Shown: piece after piece, positions 10,031 through 17,502 of the stretch | Layout: every line of letters begins with the position of its first letter | Numbering within the stretch: the first letter of the stretch is position 1 | Assembly (NCBI GenBank): GCA_947471035.1 | Contig: CANIWJ010000002.1 | Span: forward strand, 1-64,000 | Length of the DNA: 64,000 nt | Reading direction: 5' to 3' | From: Verrucomicrobiota bacterium | GTDB lineage: Bacteria; Verrucomicrobiota; Verrucomicrobiia; Opitutales; Opitutaceae | Notes under the pieces: model-generated | The model's input: only the letters and a program-made list of their open reading frames with translations | Told to the model about the DNA's origin: nothing | The model's database searches: none | Translations under genes and position numbers: made by a program

Positions 10031-11251
10031 TTAAAAAAGGTCGTTTAAAGGACTCTGCCGTCGCTGCTGATTTTTAAAGACCCGCAACAGCTCGGTCAGC
10101 CGCTGTTTCTTGTGATGTCCGCTCAAATCGAGAATCGTCTCCGCCAGCTGCATAGCCTCTTCGCGTAAACCCAACTCGACCTCACGCCAACGCGGCAACT
10201 CCCCGAAATACGGATTCACGAAGGGCCGCAAAGCGACATACCGCGGCTGATGGTGGACTTGGCCAGACTCCGCCTCCAATTCCCCAGCCTGTTCGGTCAG
10301 CAGCTCGCAGTAGATTTTTAGTTTATCTTCGCCCAGTCGCATAAGATCGCCCTGTTCCCGGTGGATAAATTCCAACTCCAAGCGCAACAGCGTGTGTAAG
10401 TCGCCCGCCCGGTAGGCCACGGTGAGTTCCTGCATGAGTTTTTCCTTCTCCGCCCTACGCTCCGGATTTTGCTCCAGATCAGGATGCAGCACCTTGGCCA
10501 GTTGCTTGTAGATGGTGGCAATCCCGCGCTTGCGTGCCTCTTCCAACTCCGCCTCGCGCCGCGCCGCTCGCGCCTGCGCCGCCGTCGCTTTTTTGGACTG
10601 CGGAGGCCGCTCGTGCTCCGGCGAATCCGCGGCGGCGAATTCGTCTTCGCTGAAGATCTTGTCCGGTTCGTTCGAGTCCGCCATCTGCCGCATCATCTCG
10701 GCAAACTGCTCGTCGGGTGTCATATCGGGACGAAGTTTGGAGAAATCGATACCCGCCTGCCGCAACTCTTCCTGCGCTTCCGGATTTTCCTGCAGCGCTT
10801 TCGCCTCGTCGGTTATTTGCTTGAGCGCATGCACCTTTAACTCGTTTTCCCAATCAGCCAAATCCTGTGCATCAGCCGGCAAGCCCTGTGATAACCGGCG
10901 AAGCTGGAGCATGCAAAAATCCCGCATCGTAGCCCGTTGTTTCTTACTAACCGTCTTGGGCTCCAGCCAAAGCCCGCGTAAGGCACGCAGCAACTCCACC
11001 CGTTTGCCATCGGCGATTTTTTCCAAGGGGTGAATGCGCTGTGCGTAATCGTTCAAGGCGCAATCCCAGCGTTTCACCGTGTGCAGTTGCTCGGCGCGCA
11101 AACGCTCGATGCGAGCAACCAGTTTATTAAATTTTGCCTGCATCTTGCTTAGCGGCCTCGCTACCTCGCCAACGATTCTCAAAGCGCGCGGCGACACCGA
11201 CGGCGACGGCTTGGAATCAGCTAGGTGTGCCCCTTCGGATGCTAAACTCAT
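10031..11251 (-). CDS. J-domain-like protein with C-terminal HPD motif
   Basis: This 406-residue cytosolic protein is rich in charged helices. Near residues 235-300 it has a J-domain-like stretch (IATIYKQLAKVLHPDLE, followed by KLMQELTVAYRAGD). The HPD tripeptide lies at about 256-258, the hallmark by which J proteins stimulate DnaK ATPase. The J-domain is unusually placed toward the C-terminus and its N-terminal part is divergent. The first 230 residues are coiled-coil-like with no recognised family. It lies 52 bp upstream of deaD on the same strand, so the two may be co-transcribed. I infer a DnaK co-chaperone; the client is unknown. Confidence 0.65.
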   Translation of the reverse strand: MSLASEGAHLADSKPSPSVSPRALRIVGEVARPLSKMQAKFNKLVARIERLRAEQLHTVKRWDCALNDYAQRIHPLEKIADGKRVELLRALRGLWLEPKTVSKKQRATMRDFCMLQLRRLSQGLPADAQDLADWENELKVHALKQITDEAKALQENPEAQEELRQAGIDFSKLRPDMTPDEQFAEMMRQMADSNEPDKIFSEDEFAAADSPEHERPPQSKKATAAQARAARREAELEEARKRGIATIYKQLAKVLHPDLEQNPERRAEKEKLMQELTVAYRAGDLHTLLRLELEFIHREQGDLMRLGEDKLKIYCELLTEQAGELEAESGQVHHQPRYVALRPFVNPYFGELPRWREVELGLREEAMQLAETILDLSGHHKKQRLTELLRVFKNQQRRQSPLNDLF

Positions 11252-11509
11252 GGTCTAACCGCGTTTCAGACCAGGCCGCATTTCAAGCCAGAAACCCCGG
11301 ACCACGCATTTAACCTTAAGCGCGCGTTACCACCGAACTTATTCGTAACAATGCAGCACGCCAAAAGCCGCACGCCGTTCACTTCATGCGTTCGGGCTTC
11401 CCCGCCTGCATGCGCAAAGTCGACGTTAGGTTAAAACGTGAGAGGGATTTTACTCACCGTTACGCGGCAGCGGCTTGATTTACGCGAGTGTCGTTCCACT
11501 AGTGGGGGT

Positions 11510-12937
11510 ATGTCGCTTTCCCATGACGCGTTGAAAAACGCCTTTTCCACCACCGCGCTCTTTGAGGACAAGAGCTGGCGGTTGGCCCCGGAAGCATGGC
11601 CTCTCACCGCATCACAGGTTGCGGAATTGCGCGAAATTGGCACCGCCTGCCTAGAATACCACAGAGGCTTGGAAACGCTCTACACGCGCAGCGTGGCTGG
11701 GAAAAACCTGTTGCGAAATAAACCGCTGCTCGCGCCGTGGGCATCAGAATATCTGGACCGAGGGAAACCGGAGGCGTTGATCACTCACGCGCGCGACCCA
11801 CGCAACCGCGGCGCGGTCCCGGCAGTGCTGCGACCGGATTTACTACTCACCGACGATGGCTGGGCCATGACGGAACTGGACTCGGTGCCAGGCGGCATCG
11901 GGCTTACGGCCTTTTTGAACCGCCTTTATGCGAACGAAGGCGATGTGCTGGGCGGCGGAGATGCGATGATAAACGGTTTTTACGCAGCAGTTGCGGTGCT
12001 GCGTAGTGATATGCGCAATCCGCTCATCGCCATCGTGGTTAGCGACGAGGCAGCCACCTACCGTCCCGAAATGGAGTGGCTGGCGGAGCAGTTGCAACGG
12101 CAGGGCCGAAGAGTCTTTTGCCTGGGGCCGGACGAAATTTTCCCTCTCGGCAGCGCACTGTGTTTCGATGTGGAGGGTAACCCCGAAAAAATCGACATCA
12201 TCTACCGGTTTTTTGAGCTTTGGGATCTAGAGCGCATTCCGACTGCTCACTATATTTTCGAGGCCTGGGATTCTGGCGAAGTAGTCATCACCCCGCCGAT
12301 GCGAGCGTTTCAAGAGGAGAAGCTGGGACTGGCCTTGTTTCATCACCACCTGTTACAGGATTTTTGGGCAGAACAATTAAGCGCTCAGGCTTTGGCTCGT
12401 CTGCGTTCCCTGATTCCAGCCTCTTGGGTGGTGGATCCAACACCATTACCGCCCGGAGCAACGCTCGTCGGCCCCCAGGTGGGTGGACGGGCGCTCACCG
12501 ATTGGCGTGGATTGGCGGAGGCCTCCAAAAAAGAACGCGAATTGATCCTCAAAATCTCCGGTTACCATGAAACGGCGTGGGGCGCACGTAGCGTGGCTTA
12601 TGGCGCGGATTGTTCACGCGAGGAATGGCAGGGCGCAGTGGATTTAGCCGTGCAAGATGCGCCACAAAACCTGCACTTGCTGCAGGTTTACCGAAAACCC
12701 CGGCGCGCCACCCACTCGCTGTATCCGGTTTCCGGTGCGCCCGCCGCGCCCGAATCCGGTCGTTTGCGCTTGTGCCCGTATTACTTTGTGCGCGGTGACC
12801 ACACGGAGTTGAGCGGCGCTCTCGCCACCTTCTGTCCGCCGGACAAGAAAATCATCCACGGAATGCAAGATGCCGCGCTCCTGCCCTGCACGATACGAGC
12901 CGACACAGCACGGTCTGAACCACCAACAGGCAGTTGA
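11510..12937 (+). CDS. Uncharacterised protein, possible ATP-grasp-like fold
   Basis: This protein has 475 residues from ATG 11510, where an AGTGGGGG stretch could serve as ribosome binding site; the longer frame from 11438 adds 24 unlikely residues. No signal peptide or membrane segment is seen. Segments such as WAMTELDSVPGGIG near residue 125 and ELILKISGYHETAWGARS near residue 345 recall the acidic and Lys/Gly elements of circularly permuted ATP-grasp ligases, as in glutathionylspermidine-synthase-like proteins. The match is weak and by eye only. It stands alone, divergent from the J-domain gene, with the tRNA-Ala gene 62 bp downstream. The substrate is unknown. Confidence 0.6.
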   Translation: MSLSHDALKNAFSTTALFEDKSWRLAPEAWPLTASQVAELREIGTACLEYHRGLETLYTRSVAGKNLLRNKPLLAPWASEYLDRGKPEALITHARDPRNRGAVPAVLRPDLLLTDDGWAMTELDSVPGGIGLTAFLNRLYANEGDVLGGGDAMINGFYAAVAVLRSDMRNPLIAIVVSDEAATYRPEMEWLAEQLQRQGRRVFCLGPDEIFPLGSALCFDVEGNPEKIDIIYRFFELWDLERIPTAHYIFEAWDSGEVVITPPMRAFQEEKLGLALFHHHLLQDFWAEQLSAQALARLRSLIPASWVVDPTPLPPGATLVGPQVGGRALTDWRGLAEASKKERELILKISGYHETAWGARSVAYGADCSREEWQGAVDLAVQDAPQNLHLLQVYRKPRRATHSLYPVSGAPAAPESGRLRLCPYYFVRGDHTELSGALATFCPPDKKIIHGMQDAALLPCTIRADTARSEPPTGS

Positions 12938-12999
12938 TAAATTGATGTTTACTCGCCGCCCAACGCCGTCGCATAAAGTACGCCTCGTTTCTGGCCCAT

Positions 13000-13075
13000 G
13001 GGGCAGTAGCTCAGTTGATAGAGCGCTTCGTTCGCAATGAAGAGGTCGTGGGTTTGATTCCCATCTGCTCCACCA
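13000..13075 (+). tRNA. tRNA-Ala (anticodon CGC)
   Basis: A full 76-nt cloverleaf with encoded CCA can be folded by eye. The acceptor stem GGGGCAG/CTGCTCC includes the G3-U70 pair that is the alanine identity element. The D stem is GCTC/GAGC, the anticodon stem CTTCG/TGAAG carries the loop TTCGCAA, and the T stem is GTGGG/CCCAT. The anticodon CGC at 13033-13035 reads GCG. Position 19 is A instead of the near-universal G and position 56 is T instead of C, so the D-loop/T-loop tertiary pair would be A19-U56. Confidence 0.95.
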
Positions 13076-13226
13076 GAAAAAACCAGAATAGGTGATGGAT
13101 TAGCTACGGTCGGGTTAATTTTGCTACTTAACGAGCTTGGTTCGCGATTTGCTGTTGAAATGTGACCTGCCTTCATAAACTCGCGCGCAATGCGCGATGT
13201 CTATGTCGAGCAACACCTTCCATCCT

Positions 13227-13715
13227 ATGAAAAAAACCGTCGTTAAGTCCGCCGTGAAACCCGCCAGCTCTGCCCCCAAAGCCGCCGCTGCAGCGAAGCC
13301 CGCCACCAAGGTCACCGCAGTGAAGGTCACTGCCGTCAAGAAAGTCGCCAAGACCGCTCCCGCACCTGTAGCGGCACCAGTCACGCCAGTAGTCGTTGCC
13401 CCCAAAGTCACCAAAGCCGTTAAAAAACCCGCCGCCCCCAAAGCCAAACCCGCAGTCGTGACCGCCTCGACGATCATCGTGGCCGCCGTTGACGTGGGCT
13501 TCGGCAATGCACTCACCCTGCGCGGAGAAGGCGCCGGCCTGAGTTGGGAAAAGGGTGTCGCGTTGGAATATAACGCTGATAACAAGTGGTCCGTCTCACT
13601 GCCTGCTTCCGGTCCGATAACCTTCAAGTTTTTGATCAACGACACCACCTGGTCCGTCGGCGAAGATTACTCGGTGCCGTCCGGAGCCAGCGTCGAGCTG
13701 ACACCCGCGTTTTAA
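13227..13715 (+). CDS. Lys/Ala-rich protein with carbohydrate-binding-like domain
   Basis: This protein has about 162 residues. The first 80 are a low-complexity Lys/Ala/Val/Pro tail (KKTVVKSAVKPASSAPKAAA) like histone H1-type nucleoid proteins. Residues 85-162 form a compact beta domain (FGNALTLRGEGAGLSWEKG, then ITFKFLINDTTWSVGEDY). It resembles the CBM20/CBM48 starch- or glycogen-binding fold, with Trp residues in the expected strands. A glycogen- or DNA-linked role is possible but unproven. Starts at 13197 and 13203 are alternatives; none has a clear ribosome binding site. The stop codon directly abuts the stop of the convergent DUF374 gene. Confidence 0.7.
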   Translation: MKKTVVKSAVKPASSAPKAAAAAKPATKVTAVKVTAVKKVAKTAPAPVAAPVTPVVVAPKVTKAVKKPAAPKAKPAVVTASTIIVAAVDVGFGNALTLRGEGAGLSWEKGVALEYNADNKWSVSLPASGPITFKFLINDTTWSVGEDYSVPSGASVELTPAF

Positions 13716-14417
13716 TCAAACCACATCACCGACCGTCGCGTGAGAAACATTCAGCGCGCGAAGCTCCACTTCAAGCTGGGTGGTGACATTATCTGCGCGT
13801 AGCTGGGTTTCGCTAAAAAGCTGCGCGCAGAGATGAATTCGACTGAATGGCTTAGGCAGACGAAACCGGTCCCAGCCAAATAAGCACCAATAGGATTCGT
13901 AGGTGACACCCACGAGAATGATCTTAGCCCCAGAACGGCGGGCGACGATTACCGCGCCAGGTTTCACTGCATAAGCGGGACCGCGCGGTCCATCAGGAGT
14001 GATACCCGCATCCGCGCCGGTTTTTAGCACCCGGACAAGCTCGGTAGCGGCCTCCCTACCGCCCCGTGAGCTGGAACCACGCACCGCGCAAAGTCCCATC
14101 GTCGCAAAAAAAGCCGTAAGCCATGCCCCGTCTTTGCTGGTACTGATCAAGGCATGCAGCGGACGTTGCCCGCGAAACCGCCGGGCGATCTCGGCAGAAA
14201 TAAACAAACGATCATGCCACAGGACATAAAGCTGCGGGCCATCCATCCGACGCATTATCTGCTCAGTGGCCTGGGAACATGTAAACCGTAGCGTAGCGAC
14301 CCAAAGGCGAACGAGTGCGCCAGCTAAAATCGCCAGCCCTCTTTTCCACCCCGCCAGAACTTTTACCCGCGCCTTAGGCGACGGGGACGATGAATGAGGC
14401 GTGAGAGGAAAGGACAT
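13716..14417 (-). CDS. DUF374 lysophospholipid acyltransferase family protein
   Basis: This 233-residue protein matches the DUF374/LPLAT family. It has one N-terminal hydrophobic segment, the motif YVLWHDRLFI (HxxxxD-like acyltransferase site), ISTSKDGAWL, VRGSSSRGG and GITPDGPRGPAY, in that order. Members are thought to transfer acyl chains to lipid or lipid A-type acceptors at the inner membrane, but the acceptor here is not known. Single gene, convergent with the carbohydrate-binding-like gene and divergent from sucC, with a 180-bp gap that probably holds both promoters. Confidence 0.88.
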   Translation of the reverse strand: MSFPLTPHSSSPSPKARVKVLAGWKRGLAILAGALVRLWVATLRFTCSQATEQIMRRMDGPQLYVLWHDRLFISAEIARRFRGQRPLHALISTSKDGAWLTAFFATMGLCAVRGSSSRGGREAATELVRVLKTGADAGITPDGPRGPAYAVKPGAVIVARRSGAKIILVGVTYESYWCLFGWDRFRLPKPFSRIHLCAQLFSETQLRADNVTTQLEVELRALNVSHATVGDVV

Positions 14418-14597
14418 GCTCTATATAACGCGTAAACTTGGGCGGAAAGCGTGTGTGCGAGAAACCTTTATTATGAAGAGAGCTAAATAATCAGGTGCAT
14501 AACCAGTGATTTTTCAGTGCATGGATGAGGTCAATGGAACGTTTTTCTTTTTCGGCGTGCCATGTTTTAGGCACAGGAGTACGCTACATTTTTTCGC

Positions 14598-15779
14598 ATG
14601 AATATTCACGAGTATCAGGCCAAGGCTTTGTTCGAGAAATTCGGAGTCCCCGTCCCCAAGGGTACTGCCGCCAAGTCCTTCGAGGAGTTCGACGCGGCAC
14701 TTGCGACCCTCCCTGAAGGCCCCACCATGGTGAAGTCCCAAATCCACGCCGGCGGGCGTGGAAAAGGCACCTTTACCGATGGCTACAAAGGCGGCGTGAA
14801 ATTCTGTAAAACCAAGGCTGATGCCAAGGAAATCGCCGGCAAGATGATCAACAACACCTTGGTCACCATCCAAACCGGCCCCGCCGGCCGCAAGGTCCAG
14901 ACCGTTTACTTCACCATCGCGAGCGACATTAAGAAAGAATACTACCTCGCCATCCTGCTCGACCGCGCCAGCTCCCGCCCGGTGATTGTCGCCTCCACCG
15001 AAGGCGGTGTAGAGATCGAAAAAGTCGCCCACGACACACCGGAAAAGATCACCAAAATCGTCATCGACCCCGCCTACGGCGTAGCCGATTTCCAACTCCG
15101 TCTGGTCATATCAGCGCTCGAACTCTCCGGTAACGAAGCTAAGAACGCGGCCAAGCTCATCAAGAACCTCTACACCATGTTCTGGGAAACCGACGCCGCC
15201 ATGGTTGAGGTAAACCCGCTCATCACCACCCCGACCGGCGACGTGCTCGCCCTCGACGCCAAAGTCTCCTTCGACTCCAACGCGCTCTACCGCCACCCCG
15301 AGATCGTTGCCTTGCGCGACCTCAACGAAGAAGACCCGAAGGAAATCGAAGCCTCCAAGTTCGACCTGGCCTACATCGCCCTCGATGGAAACATCGCCTG
15401 CCTCGTGAACGGTGCCGGCCTGGCCATGTCCACCATGGACATCATCAAACACTACGGCGGCTCCCCGGCCAACTTCCTAGACGTCGGCGGCGGCGCCTCG
15501 AAAGACAAGGTCGTGGCCGCTTTCAAAATCATCCTCGGCGACGTCAACGTGAAGGGTATCTTCGTTAACATCTTCGGCGGCATCATGGACTGTAACGTGA
15601 TCGCGGAAGGCGTGGTCGAGGCCGTAAAGGAAGTCGGCCTCAAGCTCCCCCTCGTCGTCCGTCTGGAAGGCAACAACGTCGCCGCCGGCAAAGCGACCCT
15701 CGCCAACTCCGGTCTCGCCGTCGTCAGCGGCGACACCATGGCGGACGCCGCCCAGAAGATCGTCAAACTCGTCGCCTGA
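14598..15779 (+). CDS. sucC: Succinyl-CoA synthetase beta subunit
   Basis: This 393-residue subunit makes succinate and ATP/GTP from succinyl-CoA in the TCA cycle, together with SucD. The N-terminus [20 protein letters not shown] and the ATP-grasp elements ([33 protein letters not shown]) are classical. The C-terminal half ([20 protein letters not shown]) contacts the alpha subunit and CoA phosphate. Length is normal. It is the first gene of a two-gene operon with sucD, 47 bp apart, closed by the terminator at 16792. ADP- versus GDP-preference cannot be told by eye. Confidence 0.97.
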   Translation: MNIHEYQAKALFEKFGVPVPKGTAAKSFEEFDAALATLPEGPTMVKSQIHAGGRGKGTFTDGYKGGVKFCKTKADAKEIAGKMINNTLVTIQTGPAGRKVQTVYFTIASDIKKEYYLAILLDRASSRPVIVASTEGGVEIEKVAHDTPEKITKIVIDPAYGVADFQLRLVISALELSGNEAKNAAKLIKNLYTMFWETDAAMVEVNPLITTPTGDVLALDAKVSFDSNALYRHPEIVALRDLNEEDPKEIEASKFDLAYIALDGNIACLVNGAGLAMSTMDIIKHYGGSPANFLDVGGGASKDKVVAAFKIILGDVNVKGIFVNIFGGIMDCNVIAEGVVEAVKEVGLKLPLVVRLEGNNVAAGKATLANSGLAVVSGDTMADAAQKIVKLVA

Positions 15780-15826
15780 GCCCGCTCCGGGAAAAACCTA
15801 AATCCAAAAAATAATTACACGTTCCC

Positions 15827-16750
15827 ATGAGCATTCTCATCACTCCGCAGACCAAGATCCTCGTCCAGGGCATCACCGGTGCCTTCGGGGCCAAACACGC
15901 CCAACTATCCCTCGACTACGGCACCCAGCTCGTCGCCGGTGTCACTCCCGGCAAAGGCGGACAATTCTTTGAACATGCCGGGCACAAGGTTCCGATTTTC
16001 AACTCCGTCCACGAAGCCGCCGCTGCCACCGGCGCGACCGTTTCCGTGATTTTCGTTCCGCCTCCCTTCGCCGCCGATGCCATACTCGAATGCGTGGATG
16101 CCGGCCTCGACCTCGCGGTCTGCATCACCGAGGGCATTCCCATCAAGGACATGATCCGCGTGAAGCGCGCCATTACCGGCAAGAAAACCCGCCTCATCGG
16201 CCCCAACTGCCCGGGCCTCGTCACCCCCGGTACCGGCGACAAGAGCAATGGCGGCTGCCGCATCGGCATCGCCCCCGGCTACATTCACAAAAAGGGGCAC
16301 GTCGGCGTCGTCTCCCGCTCCGGCACCCTTACCTACGAAGCGGTTTTCCAAATCACCTCTAAAGGCCTCGGCCAATCCACCTCAGTGGGTATCGGTGGCG
16401 ACCCCGTCAATGGCACCAGCCACCTCGACGTGATCAAGCTCTTCAACGAGGACCCCGACACCAAGGGCATCATCCTCATCGGCGAAATCGGCGGCAGCGC
16501 CGAAGTCGAAGCCGCCCGTTGGATCAAGGCCAACTGCACCAAGCCCGTAGCCGGCTTCATCGCCGGCGCCACCGCTCCTGCCGGCCGTCGCATGGGCCAC
16601 GCTGGTGCAATCGTCGGCGGAGCCGAGGACACCGCCGCCGCCAAGATCGCCGTCTTCCAAGAGTGCGGCATTGAAGTCGCCGTCACTCCGACCGACATGG
16701 CCGACGCGCTCCTCCGCGCCGCCGCCAAAAAAGGCGTTAGCCTCGCTTAA
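15827..16750 (+). CDS. sucD: Succinyl-CoA synthetase alpha subunit
   Basis: This 307-residue subunit binds CoA and carries the phosphohistidine intermediate. It has the CoA-binding Rossmann part ([18 protein letters not shown]), the [12 protein letters not shown] loop, the [20 protein letters not shown] segment and the active His in [10 protein letters not shown] near residue 258. Length is slightly above the usual 290 because of a longer loop around residues 130-145 ([13 protein letters not shown]). It is co-transcribed with sucC and followed 41 bp later by a strong terminator. Confidence 0.97.
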   Translation: MSILITPQTKILVQGITGAFGAKHAQLSLDYGTQLVAGVTPGKGGQFFEHAGHKVPIFNSVHEAAAATGATVSVIFVPPPFAADAILECVDAGLDLAVCITEGIPIKDMIRVKRAITGKKTRLIGPNCPGLVTPGTGDKSNGGCRIGIAPGYIHKKGHVGVVSRSGTLTYEAVFQITSKGLGQSTSVGIGGDPVNGTSHLDVIKLFNEDPDTKGIILIGEIGGSAEVEAARWIKANCTKPVAGFIAGATAPAGRRMGHAGAIVGGAEDTAAAKIAVFQECGIEVAVTPTDMADALLRAAAKKGVSLA

Positions 16751-16791
16751 AAGCAGAACTCAATGCCCTGAACTTTAGCATCTCGGCTTTT

Positions 16792-16823
16792 CGCCCTCGT
16801 CGCAACCGCGACGAGGGCGTTTT
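16792..16823 (+). terminator. Intrinsic terminator of sucCD
   Basis: A perfect 12-bp GC-rich stem (CGCCCTCGTCGC / GCGACGAGGGCG) with an AACC loop is followed directly by TTTTATTT. This is a textbook Rho-independent terminator. Confidence 0.93.
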
Positions 16824-16903
16824 ATTTGGAGGGAAACTCCATTGCTCGTCGCCGCACCGACTAGACCGAAAAATTTAACATCAACAAACTCCGAGCAAAA
16901 AAC

Positions 16904-16932
16904 GGTCGGCACCTGATAAATCAGGGCCGACC
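16904..16932 (-). terminator. Terminator of the small basic gene pair
   Basis: A GGTCGGC/GCCGACC stem is extended by an inner CCTGA/TCAGG stem with one bulged base and a TAAA loop. On the minus strand it is followed by a GTTTTTTG tract (16897-16903). It ends transcription of the two small minus-strand genes. Confidence 0.8.
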
Positions 16933-16959
16933 GGCTACGCTGAAAGACGTTTTGTTGAA

Positions 16960-17061
16960 CTACCGGGAGTTCTTCTTTTCGCGTTTTTCTGCTTTTTTCT
17001 CCGCTGGGGATTTAAGCGGCTTTTTCTTGGTCTGTTTTTGGGAATTTTGAGATTTGGCCAT
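16960..17061 (-). CDS. 33-residue Lys-rich small protein
   Basis: A short reading frame starts with ATG at 17061 and ends with TAG at 16960. The product begins MAKSQNSQKQTKKKP and is dominated by Lys, Glu, Ser and Gln, ending in EKREKKNSR. It has no signal peptide, membrane segment or Cys. It is fully hydrophilic and probably disordered, or helical when bound to a partner. I infer a nucleic-acid or ribosome-associated role from charge alone. Support for it being real comes from the dedicated minus-strand terminator 28 bp downstream and a similar tiny basic gene 39 bp upstream on the same strand. I do not recognise a family. Confidence 0.6.
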   Translation of the reverse strand: MAKSQNSQKQTKKKPLKSPAEKKAEKREKKNSR

Positions 17062-17100
17062 AATAGTAAGAAGTCCGAGTTTTTGAGCGGAGAGCGAGTC

Positions 17101-17244
17101 TTACTTTTTCTTATTAGCCGCGATCTTGGCCTTGGTGGCCTGCTGTGCGTTGACGAGTGCCTGTTTTTGCTGGTTCACGCCATCAGTCTTTGACTGTTTT
17201 TGTGATGCTTTTTTCTGCGTGGATTTCGGAGACCGGTCGCCCAT
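17101..17244 (-). CDS. 47-residue Lys/Gln-rich small protein
   Basis: The frame runs from ATG 17244 to TAA 17101. The product begins MGDRSPKSTQKKASQKQSK and ends AKIAANKKK. It is rich in Lys, Gln, Ser and Ala with almost no hydrophobic residues, and its C-terminal half could form an amphipathic helix. Small hypothetical proteins starting MGDxSPK are, as far as I recall, found in many Gram-negative genomes, but I know no function. It lies upstream of the 33-residue gene in the same direction, with a GGGGA-rich stretch (17245-17252 read in reverse) in front of ATG. Together they look like a mini-operon. Confidence 0.62.
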   Translation of the reverse strand: MGDRSPKSTQKKASQKQSKTDGVNQQKQALVNAQQATKAKIAANKKK

Positions 17245-17502
17245 GGTGGGGATTCTTTCGTTAAGTTACCTCACCGTCGGAATGTTTGTTTCCCCGAAGG
17301 CGTGACTATCTATCCTGCCACAAACCCCAAGTAGCAAGCTCCGCGGAAAGATTAGTAAGTGTTTCAATATAAGCCGAAAAAGTAACCATCCGGTTTATTC
17401 GCGCAAAAATGCGGATTAGCGACGACGCAAAGGATCGCCTGTTTTTTAACACGCCCGCCAGTTTAAACCTGCAAATCGACGGCAGATACCCTCAATCAAC
17501 TC

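Noticed and set aside
12949-13176. 75-residue minus-strand frame across the tRNA gene
   Set aside because: It is the well-known false protein that arises from reading the complement of a tRNA-Ala gene (YQLSYCP type).
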